From Pseudomonas sp. MWU13-2105 (GTDB lineage Bacteria; Pseudomonadota; Gammaproteobacteria; Pseudomonadales; Pseudomonadaceae), in assembly GCF_023242315.1 (NCBI RefSeq), contig NZ_JALLIY010000001.1:1-64000 (forward strand): 64,000 nucleotides of DNA, written 5' to 3'. Positions 54,126 through 62,237 of the stretch are shown here, one piece after another; position 1 is the stretch's first letter, and every line of letters starts with the position of its first letter. The translations under genes and the position numbers were made by a program. The notes beneath the pieces are model-generated. The model made no database searches and was not told where the DNA came from. It was given only the letters and a program-made list of their open reading frames with translations.

Positions 54126-55601
54126 ATGATCGATTTATTCAGCGGACTGGATGCCTGGGTGCTTGTGAGCCTGGTGCTCGCCCTGGCCTTTGTCCTCAGC
54201 TTCGAGTTCATCAACGGCTTTCATGACACCGCTAACGCGGTGGCCACTGTGATCTACACCAAAGCCATGCCGCCGCATCTGGCGGTGTTCTTTTCCGGTG
54301 TATTCAACTTCCTCGGCGTGCTGCTGGGCGGGGTCGGCGTCGCCTACGCCATCGTCCACCTGCTGCCGGTCGAGCTGCTGATCAACGTCAACACCGGACA
54401 CGGCCTGGCCATGGTGTTTTCATTGCTTGCGGCGGCCATTGCCTGGAACCTGGGCACCTGGTACTTCGGTATCCCGGCCTCCAGCTCCCATACCCTGATC
54501 GGCTCGATCCTCGGTGTCGGCCTGGCCAATGCCCTGCTCAATGGGATTCCCGTGAGCGAAGGGGTGAACTGGCAGAAAGCCGTGGACATCGGCGCCTCGC
54601 TGATCTTTTCGCCGATTGCCGGCTTGCTGGTGGCAGGCCTGATACTGGTCGGCCTGAAATGGTGGCGACCGCTGTCGAAGATGCACAAGACACCGGAACA
54701 ACGGCGCAAGATCGACGACAAGAAACACCCGCCGTTCTGGAACCGCCTGGTGCTGGTGCTGTCCGCCATGGCCGTGAGCTTCGTGCACGGTTCCAACGAT
54801 GGCCAGAAAGGTATCGGCCTGATCATGCTGGTGCTGATCGGTATCGTTCCGGCGCAGTTCGTCCTCGACCTGAGCACCACAACTTATCAGATCGAACGCA
54901 CCCGCGACGCGACCCTGCACCTGAGCCAGTTCTATCAGCGTAACAACGCAACCCTGAGCGAGTTCCTCGCCCTGGGTAAAAACGTCACCGACGATATGCC
55001 CGGCAAATTCCGTTGCAACCCGCAGCGGACCGAAGCCAACATCAACGCGCTGATGAGCAACCTCACGGGCGTGACCGACTATCATTCGCTGTCCGCGGAA
55101 AAACGCATTGAAGTGCGTCGCGACCTGCTCTGCCTGGATGACACCGCCAAGCAAGTCGGCAAGTTGCCGGGCCTGGACTCCCGTGAAAAGGCCGACCTGG
55201 AAAAACTGCGCAAGGACCTGACCGCCACCACCGAATACGCGCCGTTCTGGGTGATCATGGCGGTAGCACTGGCCCTGGGCCTGGGCACCATGATCGGTTG
55301 GAAGCGCGTGGTCCTGACCATCGGCGAGAAAATCGGCAAACAGGGCATGACCTATGCCCAGGGCATGTCGGCGCAAATCACCACCGCCGGCTTGATCGCC
55401 CTGGCGAATATCGTCGCCCTGCCCGTCTCGACCACCCACGTGCTGTCATCGGGTGTGGCCGGGACCATGATTGCCAGCAAGAGCGGCCTGCAAGGCAGCA
55501 CCATCAAGACCATCCTGCTGGCCTGGCTGCTGACCCTGCCAATGACCATCGGCCTGTCCGCCGGTCTGTTCTGGTTGGCGACGAAAGTGCTCGGCAGCTG
55601 A
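54126..55601 (+). CDS. PiT-family inorganic phosphate transporter
   Basis: 491 residues with 10-12 membrane helices. PiT signatures EFINGFHDTANAVATVIYT near residue 27 and SFVHGSNDGQKGIG near residue 220, plus PVSTTHVLSSGVAGTM in the C-terminal half. A central soluble loop (~250-375, with Cys in KFRCNP and LLCLDD) separates the two halves. Metal-phosphate:H+ symport at the inner membrane is the family role. ATG 54126. A bidirectional terminator follows. Confidence 0.93.
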   Translation: MIDLFSGLDAWVLVSLVLALAFVLSFEFINGFHDTANAVATVIYTKAMPPHLAVFFSGVFNFLGVLLGGVGVAYAIVHLLPVELLINVNTGHGLAMVFSLLAAAIAWNLGTWYFGIPASSSHTLIGSILGVGLANALLNGIPVSEGVNWQKAVDIGASLIFSPIAGLLVAGLILVGLKWWRPLSKMHKTPEQRRKIDDKKHPPFWNRLVLVLSAMAVSFVHGSNDGQKGIGLIMLVLIGIVPAQFVLDLSTTTYQIERTRDATLHLSQFYQRNNATLSEFLALGKNVTDDMPGKFRCNPQRTEANINALMSNLTGVTDYHSLSAEKRIEVRRDLLCLDDTAKQVGKLPGLDSREKADLEKLRKDLTATTEYAPFWVIMAVALALGLGTMIGWKRVVLTIGEKIGKQGMTYAQGMSAQITTAGLIALANIVALPVSTTHVLSSGVAGTMIASKSGLQGSTIKTILLAWLLTLPMTIGLSAGLFWLATKVLGS

Positions 55602-55616
55602 TCCCGGGCGGATAAC

Positions 55617-55656
55617 AAAAAAAGGTGCGTTCCTGTCCAGGACCGCACCTTTTTTT
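55617..55656. terminator. Bidirectional terminator after the Pit gene
   Basis: aaaaaaaggtgcg and cgcacctttttt give a stem with A-run and T-run on either side. Confidence 0.88.
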
Positions 55657-55726
55657 ATTTCCAGGTATGACTGGGCTCGAACGCCAGTACCCGCCTCGAC
55701 AGTGCCCACGCCCATAAAACAAAGGC

Positions 55727-55752
55727 AAAAAAAAGGGCGACCGAAGTCGCCC
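55727..55752 (-). terminator. Terminator of ccoM
   Basis: On the minus strand, gggcgac/gtcgccc with a 4-base loop and eight U, 33 bases past the ccoM stop. Confidence 0.85.
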
Positions 55753-55784
55753 AAAATGCCTTGCGTGCTCGTTCCCTGGAAGCT

Positions 55785-55901
55785 CTACGGTTTTTTCCGT
55801 TTATGTGAGTCTTTCCAGATAAAAAATCCAAAACCGGCGAAGAACAGCACCATGAGACCTACTGTCAGTACTCCGGCGATCACCACGTTATCGAAAAACA
55901 T
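55785..55901 (-). CDS. ccoM: CcoM: small single-helix subunit of cbb3-type cytochrome c oxidase
   Basis: 38 residues: MFFDNVVIAGVLTVG opens the helix, and FIWKDSHKRKKP ends it on the cytoplasmic side. One transmembrane helix (residues ~7-29). It resembles the CcoM subunit found in the P. stutzeri cbb3 oxidase structure, which helps stability or assembly of that respiratory enzyme. A perfect aggagg ribosome site lies 55907-55912, and a terminator follows. No cco genes are in this window, so it is encoded apart from its complex. Confidence 0.85.
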   Translation of the reverse strand: MFFDNVVIAGVLTVGLMVLFFAGFGFFIWKDSHKRKKP

Positions 55902-56045
55902 GACTGGCCTCCTGCACTTGCCTTGTTGCGATGGAGCTAAGTTAGCCCAGCAGGCACAGTGAAAAATTGACCAGGGTCAATGCCGCCCAAGGCAGGGCGC
56001 GGGAGAAGGGGAATAACTGATCCATATCAAGAATCAGTGGGGGTA

Positions 56046-56207
56046 TCAGCGTTTTTTCGGCTTGTTCTTCGGTTTTTTCTTGCCCTTGCCCAGCGGCAGG
56101 GCCTGCTCGAAGGCCTGGCGAACTTCATTCAGGCGCTTTTCATTGAGATCGTGGACCCGCTTGGCCCTTTCGCTATTAAGGTCGATCAACTTGTCATCTT
56201 GGTTCAT
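56046..56207 (-). CDS. Small conserved hypothetical protein with a lysine-rich tail
   Basis: 53 residues: MNQDDKLIDLNSERAKRVHD, an amphipathic helix (LNEVRQAFEQALPLG), then a strongly basic end rich in Lys-Pro (KKKPKNKPKKR). The basic tail suggests contact with nucleic acid or acidic lipids. I believe similar proteins occur across Pseudomonas, but have no function to give. Weak ribosome site. Confidence 0.65.
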   Translation of the reverse strand: MNQDDKLIDLNSERAKRVHDLNEKRLNEVRQAFEQALPLGKGKKKPKNKPKKR

Positions 56208-56322
56208 GGTCAGATTACATCGCTATCCGTCGAGTTCCATCGAAGGGCCACTGTCGGCCGTCTTCGACAGGTGCCATGGACTCATAATGCAGCCAAGCGG
56301 GCACGCAGGCAAACGGACGCCG

Positions 56323-56664
56323 TCAGACCTCGACGTCCACCAGCAGTCCCTGGCGCGGTTGATCCTCCATCAGCGCCACCACGGGTACGGTGTTGTCGGC
56401 ATTCAACTCATCCCCCGGGACGGCCAGATGCAGCTCGGGGTCATCGTCGGCTTCGCGACGGCGTTGCTGCTGCTCCTGCTGTCGCCGCTGCTCTTCGCGC
56501 AGGAGCCAGCCGGCCTCGTCCGGGTCACGTTTTTGCAGGTCAATGGTGCTCTCGTTGGAGCTTTGTTGCACCGGCACCACGGGGGGAATGTCCGGTCGCG
56601 GTCGAATCGGATCCGTCTGGGACGTAATCGGTACGACACTCAGGGGCAGTATCGGTGGCAGCAT
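56323..56664 (-). CDS. Conserved hypothetical protein, Pro-rich start and Gln/Arg-rich middle
   Basis: 113 residues. MLPPILPLSVVPITSQTDPI, then TIDLQKRDPDEAGWLLREEQ, then a charged coiled stretch with REEQRRQQEQQQRRRE, ending in acidic residues. No signal peptide or membrane segment. Probably largely disordered. I recall similar Pseudomonas proteins sometimes labelled as aspartate-semialdehyde dehydrogenase, which this sequence does not support. ATG 56664 has aggag 9 bases upstream. Confidence 0.68.
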   Translation of the reverse strand: MLPPILPLSVVPITSQTDPIRPRPDIPPVVPVQQSSNESTIDLQKRDPDEAGWLLREEQRRQQEQQQRRREADDDPELHLAVPGDELNADNTVPVVALMEDQPRQGLLVDVEV

Positions 56665-56910
56665 GATGGCATTCTCCTGTCGTCAGGCTGTCGGCGGCGC
56701 GCTCGGCGACTTGAGCCCAGGATGGTCAAACTGTGACCGGATTAACAGACAAAGGTGCCGCGACGCCGATGAGCTAACCTTTCTTGCAGGTCTCACACCT
56801 GTAAAAAAGCGGGATGCTCGCTAAAAGCGCGGTATTTGTGAGCTTCTTTTAGCCTGAAAGCGTCGATTCCGTTAACATAGTCGGCTTTTTCAAGGCGGGA
56901 GTCAGGCAGC

Positions 56911-59757
56911 ATGGCGCAGCAGTATCAACCGGGGCAACGCTGGATCAGTGACAGCGAAGCGGAGTTGGGTTTAGGCACCGTTCTGGCACAGGACGGCCGC
57001 TTGTTGACCGTGCTCTACCCGGCGACTGGCGACACCCGCCAGTATGCGCTACGGAATGCGCCCCTGACCCGCGTGCGCTTCTCGCCGGGTGACACCATCA
57101 CCCACTTCGAAGGCTGGAAGATGACTGTGCGTGAAGTCGACGACGTCGACGGACTGCTGGTCTACCACGGTCTCAACACGCAGAACGAAGCCGTCACGCT
57201 GCCGGAAACCCAGCTGTCGAACTTCATCCAGTTCCGCCTGGCCAGCGACCGCCTGTTCGCCGGGCAGATCGACCCATTGGCCTGGTTCTCGCTGCGCTAC
57301 CACACCCTCGAACACACCAGCCGCCAGTTGCAATCCTCGCTCTGGGGCCTGGGCGGCGTGCGTGCGCAACCGATCGCCCACCAGTTGCACATCGCCCGTG
57401 AAGTCGCCGACCGCATCGCGCCACGGGTCTTGCTGGCCGACGAAGTGGGCCTGGGCAAGACCATCGAAGCCGGCCTGGTGATCCATCGCCAACTGCTCTC
57501 GGGTCGCGCCAACCGTGTGCTGATCCTGGTGCCGGAGAACCTGCAGCACCAGTGGCTGGTGGAAATGCGCCGGCGCTTCAACCTGCAGGTCGCGCTGTTC
57601 GACGCCGAGCGCTTTATCGAAAGCGATGCCAGCAACCCGTTCGAAGACACCCAGCTGGCCCTGGTCGCCCTGGAGTGGCTGGTGGAAGACGAGAAGGCCC
57701 AGGACGCGCTGTTCGCCGCCGGCTGGGACCTGCTGGTGGTCGACGAAGCCCACCACCTGGTCTGGCACGAAGACCAGGTCAGCCCGCAATACGCCCTGGT
57801 CGAGCAACTGGCCGAAACCATTCCCGGCGTCCTGTTGCTGACCGCGACCCCGGAGCAACTGGGCCAGGACAGCCACTTCGCCCGCCTGCGCCTGCTCGAC
57901 CCGAACCGTTTCCACGACCTCAAGGCCTTCCGCGCCGAGAGCGAGAACTATCGCCCGGTGGCCGAAGCCGTCCAGGAACTGCTGGACAAAGGCCGCCTGT
58001 CGCCTGCCGCGCACCAAACCATCCTGGGGTTCCTTGGTGACGAAGGCGAAGCCCTGCTGAGCGCCGTCAACGCCGGCGACAGCGATGCCAGCGCCCGCCT
58101 GGTACGCGAACTGCTCGACCGCCACGGCACCGGTCGCGTGCTGTTCCGCAACACCCGCGCCGCGGTGCAGGGCTTCCCGGAGCGCAAGCTGCACGCCTAC
58201 CCGCTGCCGTGCCCGGACGAATACCTCGAATTGCCCTTGGCCGATCACGCCGAGCTGTACCCGGAAGTCAGCTTCCAGGCCCAGCCGGACACCGATGACG
58301 AAGCCCGCTGGTGGCGCTTCGACCCGCGCGTCGAGTGGCTGATCGACCAGTTGAAAATGCTCAAGCGCACCAAGGTCCTGGTGATCTGCGCCCATGCCGA
58401 AACCGCCATGGACCTGGAAGATGCCCTGCGCGTGCGCTCCGGCATTCCGGCCACGGTGTTCCACGAAGGCATGAACATCCTCGAGCGTGACCGCGCCGCC
58501 GCCTACTTCGCCGACGAAGAGTTCGGCGCCCAGGTGCTGATCTGCTCGGAAATCGGCAGTGAAGGTCGCAACTTCCAGTTCTCCCACCACCTGGTTCTGT
58601 TCGACCTGCCGTCCCACCCGGACCTGCTGGAGCAGCGCATCGGCCGTCTCGACCGGATCGGCCAGAAACACGTGATCGAACTGCACGTGCCATACCTGGA
58701 AACCAGCCCGCAAGAGCGCCTGTTCCAGTGGTACCACGAGGCGCTGAACGCCTTCCTCAACACCTGCCCGACCGGCAACGCCCTGCAGCACCAGTTCGGC
58801 CCGCGCCTGCTGCCGCTGCTGGAAAATGCCGACGATGGCCAGTGGCAAGCGCTGATCGACGAAGCCCGTGGCGAGCGCGAACGCCTGGAAGCCGAGTTGC
58901 ACACCGGTCGCGATCGCCTGCTGGAACTCAACTCCGGCGGTGCCGGCGAGGGTGATGCGCTGGTCGAGGCGATCCATGAGCAGGACGACCAGTTCGCCCT
59001 GCCCATCTATATGGAAACCCTGTTCGACGCCTTCGGTATCGACAGCGAGGACCATTCGGAAAACGCCCTGATCCTCAAGCCGAGCGAGAAGATGCTCGAC
59101 GCCAGCTTCCCGCTGGGCGACGACGAAGGCGTGACCATCACCTACGACCGCAACCAGGCGCTGTCACGCGAAGACATGCAGTTCATCACCTGGGAACATC
59201 CGATGGTGCAGGGCGGCATGGACCTGGTGTTATCCGGCTCGATGGGCAACACCGCCGTGGCGCTGATCAAGAACAAGGCGCTCAAGCCCGGCACCGTCTT
59301 GCTGGAGCTGCTCTATGTCAGCGAAGTGGTCGCGCCGCGCTCGCTGCAACTGGGCCGCTACCTGCCTCCAGCGGCGCTGCGCTGCCTGCTGGATGCCAAC
59401 GGCAACGACCTGTCGACCCGGGTGGCCTTCGAAACCCTGAACGACCAGTTGGAAAGCGTGCCACGGGCCAGCGCCAATAAGTTCATCCAGGCCCAGCGCG
59501 ACAGCCTGACGCCGAAGATCAACGCTGGCGAAGCCAAGATCGCACCGCGTCACGCCGAGCGCGTGGCCGAGGCCCAACGGCGCCTGGCGGCGGATACCGA
59601 TGAAGAGCTGGCACGCCTGACCGCGTTGCAGGCGGTCAACCCAAGCGTGCGTGACAGCGAGCTGGCGGCCTTGCGTCAACAGCGTGAACAGGGCCTGGCC
59701 ATGCTGGAAAAGGCCGCGCTGCGCCTGGAAGCGATTCGGGTGTTGGTGGCGGGTTGA
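56911..59757 (+). CDS. rapA: RapA (HepA): RNA polymerase-recycling SWI2/SNF2 ATPase
   Basis: 948 residues. N-terminal Tudor-like domains ([20 protein letters not shown]), then the SNF2 helicase core: motif [15 protein letters not shown], motif [10 protein letters not shown] (DEAH), motif [14 protein letters not shown], and motif [13 protein letters not shown] near residue 575. It binds RNA polymerase and rescues stalled or post-termination complexes. Full length. Single gene, ggcgggag ribosome site. Confidence 0.95.
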   Translation: MAQQYQPGQRWISDSEAELGLGTVLAQDGRLLTVLYPATGDTRQYALRNAPLTRVRFSPGDTITHFEGWKMTVREVDDVDGLLVYHGLNTQNEAVTLPETQLSNFIQFRLASDRLFAGQIDPLAWFSLRYHTLEHTSRQLQSSLWGLGGVRAQPIAHQLHIAREVADRIAPRVLLADEVGLGKTIEAGLVIHRQLLSGRANRVLILVPENLQHQWLVEMRRRFNLQVALFDAERFIESDASNPFEDTQLALVALEWLVEDEKAQDALFAAGWDLLVVDEAHHLVWHEDQVSPQYALVEQLAETIPGVLLLTATPEQLGQDSHFARLRLLDPNRFHDLKAFRAESENYRPVAEAVQELLDKGRLSPAAHQTILGFLGDEGEALLSAVNAGDSDASARLVRELLDRHGTGRVLFRNTRAAVQGFPERKLHAYPLPCPDEYLELPLADHAELYPEVSFQAQPDTDDEARWWRFDPRVEWLIDQLKMLKRTKVLVICAHAETAMDLEDALRVRSGIPATVFHEGMNILERDRAAAYFADEEFGAQVLICSEIGSEGRNFQFSHHLVLFDLPSHPDLLEQRIGRLDRIGQKHVIELHVPYLETSPQERLFQWYHEALNAFLNTCPTGNALQHQFGPRLLPLLENADDGQWQALIDEARGERERLEAELHTGRDRLLELNSGGAGEGDALVEAIHEQDDQFALPIYMETLFDAFGIDSEDHSENALILKPSEKMLDASFPLGDDEGVTITYDRNQALSREDMQFITWEHPMVQGGMDLVLSGSMGNTAVALIKNKALKPGTVLLELLYVSEVVAPRSLQLGRYLPPAALRCLLDANGNDLSTRVAFETLNDQLESVPRASANKFIQAQRDSLTPKINAGEAKIAPRHAERVAEAQRRLAADTDEELARLTALQAVNPSVRDSELAALRQQREQGLAMLEKAALRLEAIRVLVAG

Positions 59758-59769
59758 TCTAACCCGTCG

Positions 59770-59897
59770 CTGTGGGAGTCGGCGTGCTCGAGGGCTCTTT
59801 CGCGGGCAAGCTCCGCTCCCACAGTTTTATGCCGTACACAAAATAGAAGAACGCCCCCAATACTGTGGGAGCGGAGCTTGCCCGCGAAGCAGGCGAC
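59770..59897. repeat. REP cluster after rapA
   Basis: A REPIN at 59770-59824 (ctgtgggagtcggcgtgc and inverse gggcaagctccgctcccaca) followed by a single REP arm at 59864-59897 (ctgtgggagcggagcttg). Confidence 0.82.
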
Positions 59898-59903
59898 TCG
59901 GCC

Positions 59904-61250
59904 TCAAGCGGTCACAGGCGCCGCACCCGGCGCATCCGCCGCCATCCCCTCGCGCATGCGCTGCGCATCCTTGCTGAAACAGCGCGCCGCCTGGAACAGG
60001 AACGCCAACGTCAACAACAAGGCGCCCGGGATCAGGTACATCGCATCATGCAGACCGACGGCCTTGAACGCCTCGCTCATCTGCTCGGCCCCCGCCGCCA
60101 GCATCGCCGCATGGGCGAAATGATCGGACAGCAGACCGACCACCACCGGCCCCAAGCCACCACCCAATAAATACAAGCCGGCAAAATACACGGCCATCGC
60201 CGTCGCCCGCAGCCGCGGTTCGACCACATCCTGAATCGCCGTATAAACACAGGTGTAGAAGTTGTAGGCAAACAGCCAACCGACACTGAACACCACGACA
60301 AACAGCCCAATCTCGATCCGCCCGGCATGCAGTGCCCAGGCCGTGGTCAACGTCGAGATCACCAGGCTCACCGCGGCGAACAACAGTCGACCATTGGCGA
60401 TGCGCTGGTGCAGCTTGTCCGCAACCCAGCCCCCCAGCGTCAACCCCAGCAGCCCGGTGACCCCGACAATAAAGCCGGTCGCCACCGCCGCTTCCTGCAA
60501 CGGCATGAGGAAATAACGCTGCAGCATCGGCACCAGGAACGAGTTGCAGGCATAGGTGGCAAAGTTGAAGGTCAGCCCCGCCAGCACCAACCAGAGAAAC
60601 GTCGGGATCGCCATCAGCCGACGCACCGGCCGGTCAATCCGCTCCTGCGACACCCTCACCGTTTCCGCCGCGCCGCGCTTCGGCTCCTTGATAAGGAACA
60701 TGAAACCCGCCAGCAGCAGCCCTGGCACCGCCGCGATAAAGAACGGCGCGCGCCAGCTGTCGAAGGCCTTGACCATGGCGCCGGTGGTAAAGAACGCCAG
60801 TACCAGCCCCAGCGGCAAGCCAAGCATGAAGATCCCCATGGCCCGCGCCCGACGGTGCGCCGGGAACAGATCGCCGATCAGCGAGTTGGCCGCCGGCGCA
60901 TAAGCGGCCTCACCGATGCCCACGCCCATGCGCACCAGCAGGAAGGTCGCGAAACTGCCCACCAGGCCGTTCGCCGCCGTCAACCCACTCCAGACTGCCA
61001 GGCCCCAGCCCATCAGCTTGCTGCGCGAGCCGTTGTCGGCCAGTCGTCCCAACGGCAGGCCGGCAATGGCATAGACAATGGTGAAGGCGGTGCCGATGAT
61101 GCCGATCTGGAAGTCGCTCAGGTGCCACTCCATGCGGATCGGCTCGATAATGATCGCCGGCAGGGTGCGGTCGTAGAAATTGAAGAGGTTGGCGAGGAAC
61201 AACAGGAACAGAATGCGCCAGGCATTCGCCGCTTGGGTCGAGTTCTGCAT
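59904..61250 (-). CDS. MFS transporter (Spinster-like)
   Basis: 448 residues with 12 helices. ANLFNFYDRTLPAIIIEPIR near the first helix and GLPLGRLADNGSRSKLMGWG (motif A) are typical; the R/D in NFYDR is characteristic of the Spns-like and related anion-porter groups. Substrate unknown. It lies convergent with rapA, with the REP cluster between them. Confidence 0.88.
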   Translation of the reverse strand: MQNSTQAANAWRILFLLFLANLFNFYDRTLPAIIIEPIRMEWHLSDFQIGIIGTAFTIVYAIAGLPLGRLADNGSRSKLMGWGLAVWSGLTAANGLVGSFATFLLVRMGVGIGEAAYAPAANSLIGDLFPAHRRARAMGIFMLGLPLGLVLAFFTTGAMVKAFDSWRAPFFIAAVPGLLLAGFMFLIKEPKRGAAETVRVSQERIDRPVRRLMAIPTFLWLVLAGLTFNFATYACNSFLVPMLQRYFLMPLQEAAVATGFIVGVTGLLGLTLGGWVADKLHQRIANGRLLFAAVSLVISTLTTAWALHAGRIEIGLFVVVFSVGWLFAYNFYTCVYTAIQDVVEPRLRATAMAVYFAGLYLLGGGLGPVVVGLLSDHFAHAAMLAAGAEQMSEAFKAVGLHDAMYLIPGALLLTLAFLFQAARCFSKDAQRMREGMAADAPGAAPVTA

Positions 61251-61515
61251 GGGGTCCGTCTCTTTTATTGTTATAGGGGCTGGCCCGCCAGACGCGTTGA
61301 GCCCGGAACCTTCAATCTAGTGAGCGGCGCCCGGACTGTCTGCCACCATTCGTGACGCTGATACCCGGCAATGCCCTGCGCGCCCTGCCCCGGGGCCCGA
61401 TCACCACGATGCCGGGGCTCCGGTGACGGTCAGGCAAAAAAATACCTTCCAAAGCCCGGGCCGAAGCCTAGAATAGTCGCCGATCACCTCCTCCCCACTT
61501 TCTCCGTGACCTTCC

Positions 61516-61884
61516 ATGCCCGACGCTAATCCGTGTCTGAATTGTGGTGCCTGCTGTGCGTATTTCCGCGTGTCTTTCTATTGGGGAGAATGTGCCTCGG
61601 CCGGTGGCCTGGTGCCCGACGAACTGGTCACCCAGGTCAGTCCCAACCACGTGGCCATGCTCGGCACCGAACGCCGCGCCCCGCGCTGCACGGCCCTGGA
61701 GGGTGAAGTCGGCCAGCAGGTCAGTTGCTCGATCTACCATCAGCGTTCGAGCACCTGCCGGGAGTTCGAGGCTTCATGGGTCGACAGTGTACACAACGAG
61801 CACTGCGACAAGGCGCGCGCCGCTTTCGGGCTGCCGCCCCTTGAGCCGGAACCGGCCGAGCTCTTGGTACCAATCGCTATTTAG
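61516..61884 (+). CDS. YkgJ-family cysteine cluster protein
   Basis: 122 residues. [20 protein letters not shown] at the N-terminus gives CxxCxxCC; later Cys in [23 protein letters not shown] and HCDKARA complete a likely Zn or Fe-S binding cluster. Biochemical role unknown. Confidence 0.88.
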   Translation: MPDANPCLNCGACCAYFRVSFYWGECASAGGLVPDELVTQVSPNHVAMLGTERRAPRCTALEGEVGQQVSCSIYHQRSSTCREFEASWVDSVHNEHCDKARAAFGLPPLEPEPAELLVPIAI

Positions 61885-62237
61885 ATCATTGGCAAATAAT
61901 CGGCATCATTCTGCCGTGAGCCCTTGCAGCCTGGGCTGAACCTCTATACTCCAACGCGTTGCTCGGTGCCGCGTCAACTCAACCAGCGCCGGCAATTCCC
62001 CAGCACCGCGTTCCATCCGCTGGTAGTACAAAATTCATAAAAAGTTCCCCGCCAATTAAAGAACGCCATTTTTTGGCCGATCCATCTGTAAGACAAACAA
62101 GGATCCCCCCTAGGGCAGCCTAGGGATAAACCCTATCGCTCAGGCCAATATCGCGAGGTACAGTCGCGATCTCTCACTCCGTGATGGCGCGTTGATATCC
62201 TTTCGACCGCCGAACCAGACCAGGCAAATGGCGCACA
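61885..62237. promoter_or_regulatory. Intergenic leader of the tubulin-like gene
   Basis: 353 bases with no gene. Low-complexity A/T patch around 62030-62065. Two cctaggg copies (62109-62115, 62119-62125) precede a stem taggg/cccta at 62121-62135, and tcgcgag...tcgcgatc form a further inverted pair. This probably holds the promoter and a structured leader. Confidence 0.5.

Noticed and set aside
55702..55962. 86-codon plus-strand frame
   Set aside because: It reads through two terminator hairpins and is antisense to ccoM, which has a perfect ribosome site.
57049..59055. 668-codon minus-strand open frame
   Set aside because: It is antisense to rapA, whose helicase motifs are clear on the plus strand.
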